The notes under the pieces were generated by a model. That model searched no databases. It had not been told where the DNA came from and was given only the letters and a program-made list of their open reading frames with translations. Below are positions 23,650-31,793 of a stretch of 32,825 nt of DNA, in pieces (position 1 is the stretch's first letter; each line of letters starts with the position of its first letter). A program made the position numbers and the translations under genes. Source of the DNA: CAYJII01 sp964370225 (GTDB lineage Bacteria > Bacillota > Clostridia > Oscillospirales > Ruminococcaceae); contig CAYJII010000028.1 in the NCBI GenBank assembly GCA_964370225.1, forward strand, positions 1 through 32,825. Direction: 5' to 3'.

Positions 23650-25476
23650 CTAACCTGTTGCTTCTGGACTTTCTGAGCTACTAGTATCAGGTGAAGATGG
23701 TTCTGACTCCGACGGACTAACATCAATATCTGGTTCTGATTGTGATGAAGATGGAGGAGCTTCTCCATTTGATGCATATATAATAACAGTTACACCAGAT
23801 TCAATATCTATTTGCGTACCAGCAGTTGCGCCTTCTAATCTCGTTACAATTCCAAGCTCAGCAGTCTCATGTGGCTCAAACACAATTCTACAGTCAATCC
23901 CTTTTTCTTTGAAGAAAGACTCTAAATCTACTGCCTTCATTATAGAAATTTCACTTTGACTTGGAATATCTATAAACTTGCTCCCTTTGCTAACTTTAAA
24001 AGTAATTAGCGTTCCGACTTCAACTTCTGTATTCGGAGCTATATCCTGCGAAATGATTATGCCTTCGATTAAGTCTTCGTTATACTCATATTCAGCTGCA
24101 AAAGTAAATAGCGCAGTGTATTGCTCTGTTGTACTAACATCTGTAAAGAAATTATTCCTAAAGTCTATAACTATAGCTTCCTCTACATCTGGTTCTGACG
24201 AAGTTTCAGAGGAAGTGCTTTCATCCGATGTGTCATCACTATCATCAATTGTATCATCATCAGACGTCAAATCACCATCGGATAAGTCTGATGTTTCATC
24301 AGAAGTAGATATATCATCATCGTCATTTGAGCTACCGAAAATATCAACATTAAAAATTGAAATATAAAGTAGCACTACAAATATTAGTAGTATTGGAGTT
24401 GCTATTAAAAGTGCTTTTAACATCAACGACATCTCTTTTTTTGCTGGAGCTTCTTCGACTTCATCATCCTCATCGGTATCTACAGTTTCAATTTTGTCAA
24501 ATACACTCGTTCTATCAAATGCAAATGCATTTGAATATAAATTCGTTATAAGGCTTCTAATATTAGTAGTTCTTTCCTTATAGTCATACGTTAAACCTTC
24601 CATTACTGCATTGGAAATGTGTACTGGAATAGAAGAATTCAATGAAGCTAAGCTAATCAAATTGTCATTAACAATTCTGCTTTGTGCACTCGGTGGCATT
24701 ACTCCACCCAATGATTTATATAAAACTGCACAAACAGCGTAAACATCCGTCCACTCGCCATGTGGAATTGTGGTACTATACTGCTCGGGAGCAGCGTAAC
24801 CATCTGATAAATCAGTTTGTATTTCACTATTAAACGACTTGGTAGACGTGATAGTAAACCCTATTAACTTAATTGTACCATCAGATTTAATAACAATACT
24901 TTGAGGTGTAATTCCTCTGTGAACTATTTTAGCTGAGTTGATAATAGTCAAATCTTCAAGTAGAGGTTTAAACAGTTCGAGTGCTTCGTCATACTCAAGT
25001 TCGCCAGCATTATCCGAAATATGCTTATTTAAAGTTTTGTATTCAAAATATTCACATACTGCATAGACCGTATTATTTGCATTAAAAACTTCAAATACAG
25101 ATCTTATATGTGTAAGAGCACTACAATCAATTAAACTTTTAAATAGCTCTTCAAAATCTGATTGCAAAAACTTAAATTTAGTTTCACAGCCTGGTTTTGG
25201 CAGTAGTTCACTATCATTTCTTACACAAACCGACGCTGGCATATACTCTTTTATTACTACTCTATCTTTTCTAACTGCGTCAAAAGCAAGGTACTCTATC
25301 CCCTCGCCATCAATATTCAAGACTTTGCCCAGCATAAATTTATCTAATAATATAGTGTGAGGTTTTAATGCATTATCGGGAATCGGAGTATTTTCATTAA
25401 ATCCACAATGCGGACATTCACTGAAGTCAGCTTGATTATACTCTTTAAAACAACCCGGACAAAAATCATTGCTCAT
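23650..25476 (-). CDS. Receptor-like zinc-ribbon/pseudokinase/PASTA protein
   Basis: A 608-residue protein with the architecture of a PASTA serine/threonine kinase. Order: zinc ribbon C6-x2-C9 ... C21-x2-C24; kinase-like domain at about 40-315; acidic linker; one transmembrane helix at about 351-373; a D/S/T-rich extracytoplasmic stalk (about 382-432); two PASTA-like repeats (about 436-497 and 499-569); and a Ser/Pro tail. The ATP lysine is kept (K76 in VVIKEY), as are APE (229-231) and the D244 of DVYAV. The catalytic HRD is HRG (186-188), the metal-binding Asn is S193 and DFG is GFT (206-208); the glycine loop is also degraded. ATG at 25476 has GGAG eight bases upstream. Most likely a signalling pseudokinase that senses cell-wall fragments or binds another protein. 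Confidence 0.88.
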   Translation of the reverse strand: MSNDFCPGCFKEYNQADFSECPHCGFNENTPIPDNALKPHTILLDKFMLGKVLNIDGEGIEYLAFDAVRKDRVVIKEYMPASVCVRNDSELLPKPGCETKFKFLQSDFEELFKSLIDCSALTHIRSVFEVFNANNTVYAVCEYFEYKTLNKHISDNAGELEYDEALELFKPLLEDLTIINSAKIVHRGITPQSIVIKSDGTIKLIGFTITSTKSFNSEIQTDLSDGYAAPEQYSTTIPHGEWTDVYAVCAVLYKSLGGVMPPSAQSRIVNDNLISLASLNSSIPVHISNAVMEGLTYDYKERTTNIRSLITNLYSNAFAFDRTSVFDKIETVDTDEDDEVEEAPAKKEMSLMLKALLIATPILLIFVVLLYISIFNVDIFGSSNDDDDISTSDETSDLSDGDLTSDDDTIDDSDDTSDESTSSETSSEPDVEEAIVIDFRNNFFTDVSTTEQYTALFTFAAEYEYNEDLIEGIIISQDIAPNTEVEVGTLITFKVSKGSKFIDIPSQSEISIMKAVDLESFFKEKGIDCRIVFEPHETAELGIVTRLEGATAGTQIDIESGVTVIIYASNGEAPPSSSQSEPDIDVSPSESEPSSPDTSSSESPEATG

Positions 25477-25579
25477 TTTTATGCTCCATTCTGCCTTTAA
25501 AAGGCGCAAATATTATTTTGCTATATATAAAAATTTGAAAATATTAATAATATTATCAAACTTCATTGCACTATTAGAT

Positions 25580-25608
25580 ATTATACAACAAAAGCAGATT
25601 TAATGAAA
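25580..25608 (-). promoter_or_regulatory. Possible promoter of the pseudokinase gene
   Basis: On the - strand: TATAAT (25580-25585) with a 17-base spacer from TTTCAT (25603-25608), a poor -35. It is about 104 bases before the start codon. Confidence 0.35.
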
Positions 25609-25744
25609 GTGTTTTTTTACTTATTAAGTCTTTTTTACCACATAATTAACAAAATATGTGAAAACAGACAGTTTTTCGTATGTTTTCGCAAAATGTTTTA
25701 TAGTATTTTCGCTTTATCTTTATACTATGTTAAAATTTAGCGAC

Positions 25745-25930
25745 TATAATTATACTATCACAAATAACAAAAAGGAGGAATGACTGCTTTAAAATAAAAT
25801 ACTTCACTATTAATGATAACAAAAATTTACTCAACCCTGCGCAAATGGTCGGAATACCGATTTGTGTGGGGTTAAGACAATTAAATCGTAATTTTACTCA
25901 GTTAAAGCGCTATTTTTTGTGCATATTATT
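25745..25930 (+). ncRNA. Candidate structured RNA or long leader upstream of gdhA
   Basis: Between the pseudokinase and gdhA is a 660-bp region (25477-26137) without a convincing gene. Starting near a perfect TATAAT (25745-25750, with a weak -35) there is AAGGAGG at 25772-25778 and a long hairpin at 25833-25873: 14 continuous pairs (25833-25846 with 25860-25873), three of them G-U in the + sense, capped by a small hairpin. TTTACTCA occurs on each side (25826-25833 and 25893-25900). The G-U pairs mean the structure forms in + strand RNA, not on the other strand. I do not recognise a known riboswitch. Confidence 0.3.
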
Positions 25931-25968
25931 AAATTTACGCCAATTTTGCAATATTACAATATATTTAC

Positions 25969-25997
25969 TTGCATTATTATTTGATTTGTTGTATAAT
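25969..25997 (+). promoter_or_regulatory. gdhA: Sigma-A promoter of gdhA
   Basis: On the + strand: TTGCAT (25969-25974), 17 bases, TATAAT (25992-25997). Transcription should begin near 26004, giving a leader of about 134 bases. Confidence 0.7.
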
Positions 25998-26010
25998 TGT
26001 CCCTAAGCAT

Positions 26011-26079
26011 TGCTAATTTCTTTAAGTTTTTGAATTATAGACTTTATAATTCTTGCAAAATTCGACTTAATAATTAGCA
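26011..26079 (+). promoter_or_regulatory. gdhA: Triple-nested hairpin in the gdhA leader
   Basis: Three perfect inverted arms are nested around one centre: TGCTAATT (26011-26018) with AATTAGCA (26072-26079); TTAAGT (26022-26027) with ACTTAA (26065-26070); GAATTATA (26032-26039) with TATAATTC (26045-26052). Together 22 base pairs in one long interrupted stem that starts about 7 bases after the predicted transcription start. It may be an RNA stability or control structure, or an operator. It has no terminator T run. Confidence 0.5.
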
Positions 26080-26137
26080 CTTTGCCATTTCTTATATTTT
26101 TATTTGAATATTATTAATTGTTTTTGGAGGAGTAAAA

Positions 26138-27490
26138 ATGGAGATTAAAAATACTTATTTACAAGGTGTCTATGACACAGTTTGCAAAAGAAACAGCGGA
26201 GAAACAGAATTCTTACAAGCGGTTAAAGAAGTTCTTGAGTCCTTCGAACCCGCGCTAAAAGCTAATCCTGATTTGGCTAAAACAGGAATTATTGACAGAA
26301 TGGTTGAACCTGAAAGATTTATTCAGTTTAGAGTATCTTGGGTTGACGACAACGGAAACGTACAAGTTAACAGAGGCTTTAGAGTGCAATTTAACTCAGC
26401 AATCGGACCTTACAAAGGTGGACTACGCTTCCATCCTTCAGTATGCGCATCTGTAATTAAATTCCTAGGTTTTGAGCAATGCTTCAAAAACAGCTTAACC
26501 GGTCTTCCTATGGGTGGCGGTAAAGGTGGATCTGACTTTGATCCTAAAGGTAAATCTGATAACGAAATAATGAGATTTTGCCAAAGCTTTATGACTGAAC
26601 TTTCAAAACATATCGGTGCTGATACTGATGTTCCTGCTGGTGATATCGGTGTTGGAGCAAGAGAAATCGGCTTTATGTATGGTCAATATAAACGTCTAAG
26701 AAACGAGTTTACTGGTGTTCTTACTGGTAAAGGTTTAACTTATGGCGGTTCACTTGCTAGAAAAGAAGCTACTGGTTACGGTACTTGTTACTTCACAGAA
26801 GAAATGCTAAAATGCATGAAAAATGATTCTTTCAAAGGCAAAACTGTTGTTATCTCAGGTTCAGGTAACGTTGCTATATATGCTACAGAAAAATCTTACG
26901 AATTAGGCGGCAAAGTTGTTGCACTATCTGATTCACAAGGTTATATCTATGATCCTAATGGAATTAACTTAGATGTAGTTAAACAAATTAAAGAAGTTGA
27001 GCGCGCTAGAATTAGCGAGTATGCTAATCGCGTTGAAGGTTCTACTTACACTGAAGGTTGCAGAGGTATATGGAATGTTAAATGCGACATCGCGTTACCT
27101 TGTGCTACCCAAAACGAACTTAATGGCGATGAAGCTAAAACTCTTATTGCAAATGGCGTTATCGCTGTTGCTGAGGGTGCAAACATGCCATCAACTCCTG
27201 AAGCAGTTGAAGCTTTCCTAGAAGCTGGCGTTTTATTTGGCCCTGCTAAAGCTGCTAATGCTGGTGGAGTTGCTACTTCTGGTTTAGAAATGAGCCAAAA
27301 CTCAATGAGAACTTCTTGGACTTTTGAAGAAGTTGATGGAAAACTTAAAAATATTATGGAAAACATTTTCCACGCTTCATTTAATGCTTCCAAAAAGTAT
27401 GGCGTTGAGGGCAACCTTGTAATGGGCGCTAACTTAGCTGGATTTGAAAAAATCGCTGATGCTATGGCAGCTCACGGCGTTGCTTACTAA
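26138..27490 (+). CDS. gdhA: NADP-specific glutamate dehydrogenase, hexameric
   Basis: GdhA makes glutamate from 2-oxoglutarate and ammonium using NADPH. The 450-residue protein has the substrate region GPYKGGLRFHP at about 90-100, the catalytic lysine K129 in PMGGGKGGSDFDPKG, the Rossmann motif GSGNVA at 241-246 and SDSQG at about 264-268, where the serine is usual for NADPH-preferring enzymes. Length is that of the family. GGAGGAG precedes ATG at good spacing. It has its own promoter and a structured leader. Codon use is cleaner and more biased than the neighbours (many GGT, GCT, AAA), as expected of a highly expressed gene. Confidence 0.97.
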   Translation: MEIKNTYLQGVYDTVCKRNSGETEFLQAVKEVLESFEPALKANPDLAKTGIIDRMVEPERFIQFRVSWVDDNGNVQVNRGFRVQFNSAIGPYKGGLRFHPSVCASVIKFLGFEQCFKNSLTGLPMGGGKGGSDFDPKGKSDNEIMRFCQSFMTELSKHIGADTDVPAGDIGVGAREIGFMYGQYKRLRNEFTGVLTGKGLTYGGSLARKEATGYGTCYFTEEMLKCMKNDSFKGKTVVISGSGNVAIYATEKSYELGGKVVALSDSQGYIYDPNGINLDVVKQIKEVERARISEYANRVEGSTYTEGCRGIWNVKCDIALPCATQNELNGDEAKTLIANGVIAVAEGANMPSTPEAVEAFLEAGVLFGPAKAANAGGVATSGLEMSQNSMRTSWTFEEVDGKLKNIMENIFHASFNASKKYGVEGNLVMGANLAGFEKIADAMAAHGVAY

Positions 27491-27509
27491 TTAAATATTA
27501 AGCTATATA

Positions 27510-27540
27510 AAAGCATCTGCAGTTTTAATGCAGATGCTTT
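27510..27540 (+). terminator. Hairpin after gdhA
   Basis: A 12-bp perfect stem (27510-27521 with 27529-27540), seven-base loop. The T tract is short (TTT then GTAG), so some read-through into the carbonic anhydrase gene is likely; no separate promoter is visible there. Confidence 0.6.
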
Positions 27541-27576
27541 GTAGCGCAAAATATTAAACTGATTAAGGTGAACATT

Positions 27577-28125
27577 ATGTCAAATCTAAAAGAAATTTTG
27601 TCTTTCAATGATAGTTTTGTTGAAAGCAAATCATATGAAAAATATAACACAACTAAATACCCTAACAAAAAGATGGCTATATTATGTTGTATGGACACAA
27701 GGCTAACCGAGCTTTTACCAGCAGCACTTAATATCCAAAACGGCGATGTTAAGATGATAAAAAATGCTGGTGCACTCATAACAAATCCATTTGGGAGTGT
27801 TATGCGTAGTTTGCTAGTTTCCATTTATGATTTAGGGGTTGAGGAAATTTTAGTAATTAACCATTACGACTGTGGTATGCAAGGCATGGATAGTGAAAAA
27901 ATCATTGAAAAGATGATTTCAAGAGGTATTTCGCCAAATGTATTAGAATTCATGGACTATGCTGATATCAACGTAAAAAAATGGCTAAAAGGCTTTGATG
28001 ACCCTGCTATGTCTGTTAAGAAAACTGTGGAAACGATAAAAAATCATCCACTTGTACCAAAAGATGTTTCCATCCGTGGATTTTTAATTCACCCAGTAAC
28101 GGGTAAACTTGACATAGTCGAATAA
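27577..28125 (+). CDS. Beta-class carbonic anhydrase (clade D-like)
   Basis: Carbonic anhydrase converts CO2 and bicarbonate. The 182-residue product has the beta-class zinc ligands C38, H96 and C99 (NHYDCGM) and the D40/R42 dyad in CCMDTR. The short size and lack of extra N-terminal helices fit the clade D group often seen in Firmicutes. Upstream GTG at 27568 would bury the AAGGTG ribosome site at 27565-27570; ATG at 27577 is six bases after it and is my choice. It follows gdhA on the same strand and is probably read from the gdhA promoter in part. Confidence 0.93.
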   Translation: MSNLKEILSFNDSFVESKSYEKYNTTKYPNKKMAILCCMDTRLTELLPAALNIQNGDVKMIKNAGALITNPFGSVMRSLLVSIYDLGVEEILVINHYDCGMQGMDSEKIIEKMISRGISPNVLEFMDYADINVKKWLKGFDDPAMSVKKTVETIKNHPLVPKDVSIRGFLIHPVTGKLDIVE

Positions 28126-28143
28126 GCGGATGTTTACTTCACC

Positions 28144-28188
28144 ACAAATAAAAAAGCGATGTGAAAATCACATCGCTTTTTTATTTGT
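28144..28188. terminator. Bidirectional terminator between the carbonic anhydrase and msrAB
   Basis: A 21-bp perfect stem (28144-28164 with 28168-28188) and three-base loop, with A tract on one side and T tract on the other. It lies between two convergent genes. Confidence 0.9.
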
Positions 28189-28196
28189 ATCAAAAT

Positions 28197-29321
28197 TTAT
28201 TCAATGATATGTTTTAGATGTCCATACCCTTCTTGAGTCATTTCCTCGTATGGGATAAATTTAAGTGCAGCCCCATTCATACAGTATCTAAGCCCACCAT
28301 GCTCTTTTGGCCCGTCTGTAAAAACATGACCTAAATGCGAGTCCCCTACTCTACTTCTAACTTCGGTTCTGCCACCAAATAATCCCTCGTCCTCTAAAGT
28401 AACTACTACTTCTTCAGAAATTGGCTTAGTAAAACTTGGCCAGCCTGTACCAGAGTTATATTTGTCGTTAGATGAAAATAACGGTTCGCCTGTAACTATA
28501 TCCACATAAATACCTGGGTCATAATTTTTGTCAAGCGGACTAGAAAAAGCTGCCTCAGTTCCATCTTCTTGGGTGACTTTATATTCAAGTGCACTCAAAT
28601 CTTCTTTTATCTCTTCTTCGTCCGGTTTTATATAATGTTCAGCCTCAATAAGTTCTTCTTGATTGTATGCATTCAAATTAATATGGCAGTATCCATTCGG
28701 ATTTTTCACTAAATAATCTTGATGGTACTCCTCAGCATCATAAAAATTCTCAAGTGGTAATACTTCAACTACAATCGGATCTTTATGTTCTGCTTGTATT
28801 TTCTCGATTTCCATATCAATTATGGCTTTCTCACTTTCGTCAGTATAATAAATCCCGGTGCGGTACTGTGTTCCAGCATCGTTGCCCTGTTTATTTAAGC
28901 TAGTTGGGTCAATAACTAAAAAGAATTTCACTAATAGCTCATCAAGCGAGACTATACTGGAGTCGTACACTACTTTTACAGTCTCAGCATGTCCTGTATT
29001 ATTGTTTATTACCTCACTATAAGTTGGGTTTTCTGTAGTTCCATTAGCATATCCCGAGCTAGCATCATAAACTCCAGCAATGCGCGACATATATTCCTCG
29101 ACACCCCAGAAACATCCACCCGCTAAATATATCGTCGATAAATCTTTTTCTTCAATTAAAGCTTTCATATCAATTTGTGTAGTTTCTTCGCTTACCTCTG
29201 AGGTGCTTCCGACTACTACACCGCTCCCTTCTCCATTTTCGCGTGTAAAATAAATTACAGCTGCAATAATTAAAATAAACACTATGCCCAATATGATTTT
29301 GCTTGCTTTTTTATCTGTCAT
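28197..29321 (-). CDS. msrAB: Membrane-anchored bifunctional methionine sulfoxide reductase MsrA/MsrB
   Basis: A 374-residue fusion that repairs both stereoisomers of methionine sulfoxide. A transmembrane segment at about 8-25 tethers it outside the cytoplasm. MsrA domain follows with catalytic C70 in GGCFWGVEEYM, and then GTQYRTGIYY and EYHQDYL. After a linker the MsrB domain has SGTGWPSF, SRVGDSHLGHVF and the catalytic cysteine in RYCMNGAALKF. The zinc-binding CxxC of common MsrB (CAxC before G-x-P-L-F) is replaced by VDIVTGEPLF, as in known MsrAB fusions of the PilB type. ATG at 29321 has AAGGGGTG upstream. It acts on surface or secreted proteins under oxidative attack. Confidence 0.95.
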   Translation of the reverse strand: MTDKKASKIILGIVFILIIAAVIYFTRENGEGSGVVVGSTSEVSEETTQIDMKALIEEKDLSTIYLAGGCFWGVEEYMSRIAGVYDASSGYANGTTENPTYSEVINNNTGHAETVKVVYDSSIVSLDELLVKFFLVIDPTSLNKQGNDAGTQYRTGIYYTDESEKAIIDMEIEKIQAEHKDPIVVEVLPLENFYDAEEYHQDYLVKNPNGYCHINLNAYNQEELIEAEHYIKPDEEEIKEDLSALEYKVTQEDGTEAAFSSPLDKNYDPGIYVDIVTGEPLFSSNDKYNSGTGWPSFTKPISEEVVVTLEDEGLFGGRTEVRSRVGDSHLGHVFTDGPKEHGGLRYCMNGAALKFIPYEEMTQEGYGHLKHIIE

Positions 29322-29400
29322 AAAATCACCCCTTTTTCTCAAAGAATGACAGATTGTTTTGATAGCTAATACTATCTTTACTGTGCAGGTACATATTATT

Positions 29401-29410
29401 NNNNNNNNNN
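29401..29410. other. Assembly gap (ten Ns) upstream of msrAB
   Basis: Ten Ns in the intergenic region between yebC and msrAB (29322-29655). The sequence around it is AT-rich, with no coding frame I would call; apart from the terminator at 29609-29649 and an extended -10 element at 29434-29442 I see nothing in it. The true gap length is unknown. Confidence 0.95.
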
Positions 29411-29433
29411 ATTATTGTTTACCTTGTAAGTAT

Positions 29434-29442
29434 ATTATAGCA
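29434..29442 (-). promoter_or_regulatory. msrAB: Extended -10 element, possible msrAB promoter
   Basis: TGCTATAAT on the - strand (extended -10), with no good -35. It is the only promoter-like element between the yebC terminator and msrAB, on the far side of the N gap. Confidence 0.35.
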
Positions 29443-29608
29443 CAACCTATACTTAATAAGTGTATAATTTATAAATTTTTTATTGAGTATAAATAAATGA
29501 TTATGAATATAAAATGAAGTATTTCATATTCATTATTAATAGAATTATTGCCCACCTTTATTCTAAAAAATTACATTTAATACATAATAAATTAATTATT
29601 AAACAAAA

Positions 29609-29649
29609 ATAGCGAAATATCCAATTATTATAACCGGACATTTCGCTAT
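29609..29649 (-). terminator. Terminator after yebC
   Basis: A 14-bp stem with one mismatch (29609-29622 with 29636-29649), 13-base loop, and TTTTTGTTT on the - strand directly after it. Confidence 0.8.
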
Positions 29650-29655
29650 AAATAT

Positions 29656-30384
29656 TTACTGTACTACTTCTAAGTTATTATAAACATTTTGAATATCATC
29701 ATTATCTTCCAAAAATTCTAGTAGTATATTGATTTTTTTAATTTGCTCTTCATCAGAAATTTTAGTGTAATTGTTGGGTATTTGCTCAATTTCAGCAGAT
29801 ACAATTTTGTAGCCTTTGCTCTCAAAATATTCTCTTGCTGTGCTAAAGTCAGCAGGCTCAGTTTGGATTTCTACAACATCTTCGCTTATCTCAAAATCAG
29901 ATGCATCTATTTCCATTGCAGCTTCCATAACTTCGTCTTCACTTAAACCGTTATTCTCCAAAATGATGACGCCTTTTTTCTCGAACATGTAAGATACACA
30001 GCCACTAGTACCCAAATTTCCACCAAATTTATCGAAGTAATGACGCACTTCACCAGCAGTCCTATTCCTGTTGTCTGTTAAAGCTTCAACAATAAAGGCT
30101 ACTCCCCCAGCGCCATACCCTTCATAAATTATAGTTTCGTAGTCGTTTTTATCGCTATCACCAGCTGCTTTTTTTATTGCTCTATCGATATTATCGTTAG
30201 GCACATTATTAGCTTTTGCCTTTGCGATTAAATCACGTAATTTTGTATTATTTTGTGGGTCAGGTCCGCCTTCTTTTATCGCTACTGTCATTTCACGTCC
30301 AATTTTCGTGAAAATTTTCCCACGTTGTGCGTCCGTTTTCCCTTTTTTATGCATGATATTTTTCCACTTTGAATGTCCTGCCAT
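29656..30384 (-). CDS. yebC: YebC/PmpR family protein
   Basis: A 242-residue protein of the YebC family. It opens with the invariant MAGHSKWKNIMHKKGKTD and has NVPNDNIDRAIKKAAG, YEGYGAGGVA and NRTAGEVRHYFDK, all diagnostic. Older work names it a transcription regulator; more recent work in bacteria and mitochondria points to a role in translation through proline-rich stretches. I cannot tell which applies here. AAAGGA lies ten bases before ATG at 30384. It has its own promoter. Confidence 0.96.
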   Translation of the reverse strand: MAGHSKWKNIMHKKGKTDAQRGKIFTKIGREMTVAIKEGGPDPQNNTKLRDLIAKAKANNVPNDNIDRAIKKAAGDSDKNDYETIIYEGYGAGGVAFIVEALTDNRNRTAGEVRHYFDKFGGNLGTSGCVSYMFEKKGVIILENNGLSEDEVMEAAMEIDASDFEISEDVVEIQTEPADFSTAREYFESKGYKIVSAEIEQIPNNYTKISDEEQIKKINILLEFLEDNDDIQNVYNNLEVVQ

Positions 30385-30417
30385 TGATAAACCATCCTTT
30401 TAATAAAATACCATAGT

Positions 30418-30446
30418 ATTATAACACAAAATTCAAATTTAGTCCA
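30418..30446 (-). promoter_or_regulatory. yebC: Sigma-A promoter of yebC with extended -10
   Basis: On the - strand: TGGACT (30441-30446), 17 bases, and TATAAT (30418-30423) preceded by TGT, an extended -10. It makes yebC independent of the aminotransferase gene, whose stop is 4 bases further on. Confidence 0.75.
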
Positions 30447-30449
30447 GAT

Positions 30450-31733
30450 TTACTGAGCAATTAATTTCTCTACAGTCGCTAGCCTAACACAAATACAAAA
30501 TAACGCCATCGCTTCTACTAATTCCGCTACAGGTGGGAATGTCGGAGCAATCCTGATGTTTGTGTCCTCTGGGTCTTTTCCATACGGATATGTCGCACCA
30601 GCCCCAGTCAGAACTACACCAGCCTCTTTACATAGGGATACTACTTTTTTCGCACAGCCATCTAGCGTATTAAAACTTACGAAATATCCACCGTTTGGCT
30701 TGTTATAAGTACCAGCTCCACGTGCGCCTAGTTCAGCTTCAAGTATCTCAACAACAGTATTAAATTTTGGTTCCAGTATCGCTCTGTGCTTTTGCATATG
30801 CGCTTTGATACCATCGACATTTTTAAAGAATTTCACATGTCTTATTTGATTAATTTTATCAGAGCCTATTGTTTGTATAGACATTTGTTTTTTAATAAAG
30901 TTAATGTTGTTTTCACTCGCAGCAAGCATTGCAACCCCAGCACCTGTAAAGCTTACTTTTGAAGTTGATGCAAAAATAAAAACTATGTCTTCGTTATCGC
31001 ATTTTTCAGCTTCTTCAAGAATATTTACGAGCTTATCTTCAGTATCGCTTAAATGGTGCACACAATATGCATTATCCCAGAAAATTCTGAAATCATTTGC
31101 TTTTGGTTTTAATGCAGCAAATCTTTTTACTGTTTCATCAGAATATGTCACACCTTCTGGGTTTGAGTACATTGGCACACACCAAATCCCCTTGATGCTA
31201 TCGTCTTCTGCAACTAGTTTTTCCACTAAATCCATGTCAGGACCAGTTTTAGTCATTGGGATGTTTATCATTTCTATTCCCATATTTTCTGTAATTGCAA
31301 AATGTCTATCGTAACCAGGCACTGGGCATAAGAATTTTATTTTTTCACATTTGCTCCATGGTTTTTCGCTACCAAGAACACCAAACATCATTGCTCTTAA
31401 AATCGTATCATACATCAAATTGAGGCTTGAGTTTCCACCAATAATAATTTGTGACGCTTTGACTTCAAGCATTTTAGAAAAAAGCTCTTTAGCTTCGTCA
31501 ACTCCATCAAGCACTCCATAATTTCTGATATCTATATTATTCTCAGTCATATAAGAATCGTTACTATTTAGAATGTCAAGCATAGGCATCGCTAAATCAA
31601 GCTGATCAGCTCCTGGCTTCCCTCTAGACATATCAAGTTTTAGATTTTTCTCTTTAATCTCACTATACATGCCTTTTAGCACTCCAAGTTCGCTAATTAG
31701 TTCGTCTTTTGACATTTCACCATATTTAATCAT
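30450..31733 (-). CDS. Aminotransferase class I/II, aspartate aminotransferase-like (PF12897 group)
   Basis: A 427-residue PLP enzyme of the group often called MocR-like aminotransferase or class Ic aspartate aminotransferase. The PLP lysine is K259 in STSKVSFTG; D220/Y223 in FWDNAYC and NPEG at 191-194 are the other cofactor-pocket residues. The start LDMSRGKPG (33-41) is typical of this subfamily, which includes aspartate aminotransferases of Actinobacteria. GGAGG precedes ATG at 31733. It is a stand-alone gene between two terminators, so the actual amino acid is inferred, not seen. Confidence 0.88.
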   Translation of the reverse strand: MIKYGEMSKDELISELGVLKGMYSEIKEKNLKLDMSRGKPGADQLDLAMPMLDILNSNDSYMTENNIDIRNYGVLDGVDEAKELFSKMLEVKASQIIIGGNSSLNLMYDTILRAMMFGVLGSEKPWSKCEKIKFLCPVPGYDRHFAITENMGIEMINIPMTKTGPDMDLVEKLVAEDDSIKGIWCVPMYSNPEGVTYSDETVKRFAALKPKANDFRIFWDNAYCVHHLSDTEDKLVNILEEAEKCDNEDIVFIFASTSKVSFTGAGVAMLAASENNINFIKKQMSIQTIGSDKINQIRHVKFFKNVDGIKAHMQKHRAILEPKFNTVVEILEAELGARGAGTYNKPNGGYFVSFNTLDGCAKKVVSLCKEAGVVLTGAGATYPYGKDPEDTNIRIAPTFPPVAELVEAMALFCICVRLATVEKLIAQ

Positions 31734-31793
31734 ACAAAACCTCCAAATTTATCTAAGTATTTTTTACTATCTCTATTTTACTATACTATGCAA

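Noticed and set aside
23650..25476. HRG/GFT changes due to sequencing error
   Set aside because: Three separate motifs are altered, each by more than one base, while the frame is otherwise intact over 608 codons.
25734..26006. A 90-codon frame without stops overlapping the AAGGAGG and the hairpin upstream of gdhA
   Set aside because: No usable start codon near the ribosome site; leucine-rich low-complexity translation, no family match, and it runs through the gdhA promoter. Kept only as part of a low-interest recoding idea.
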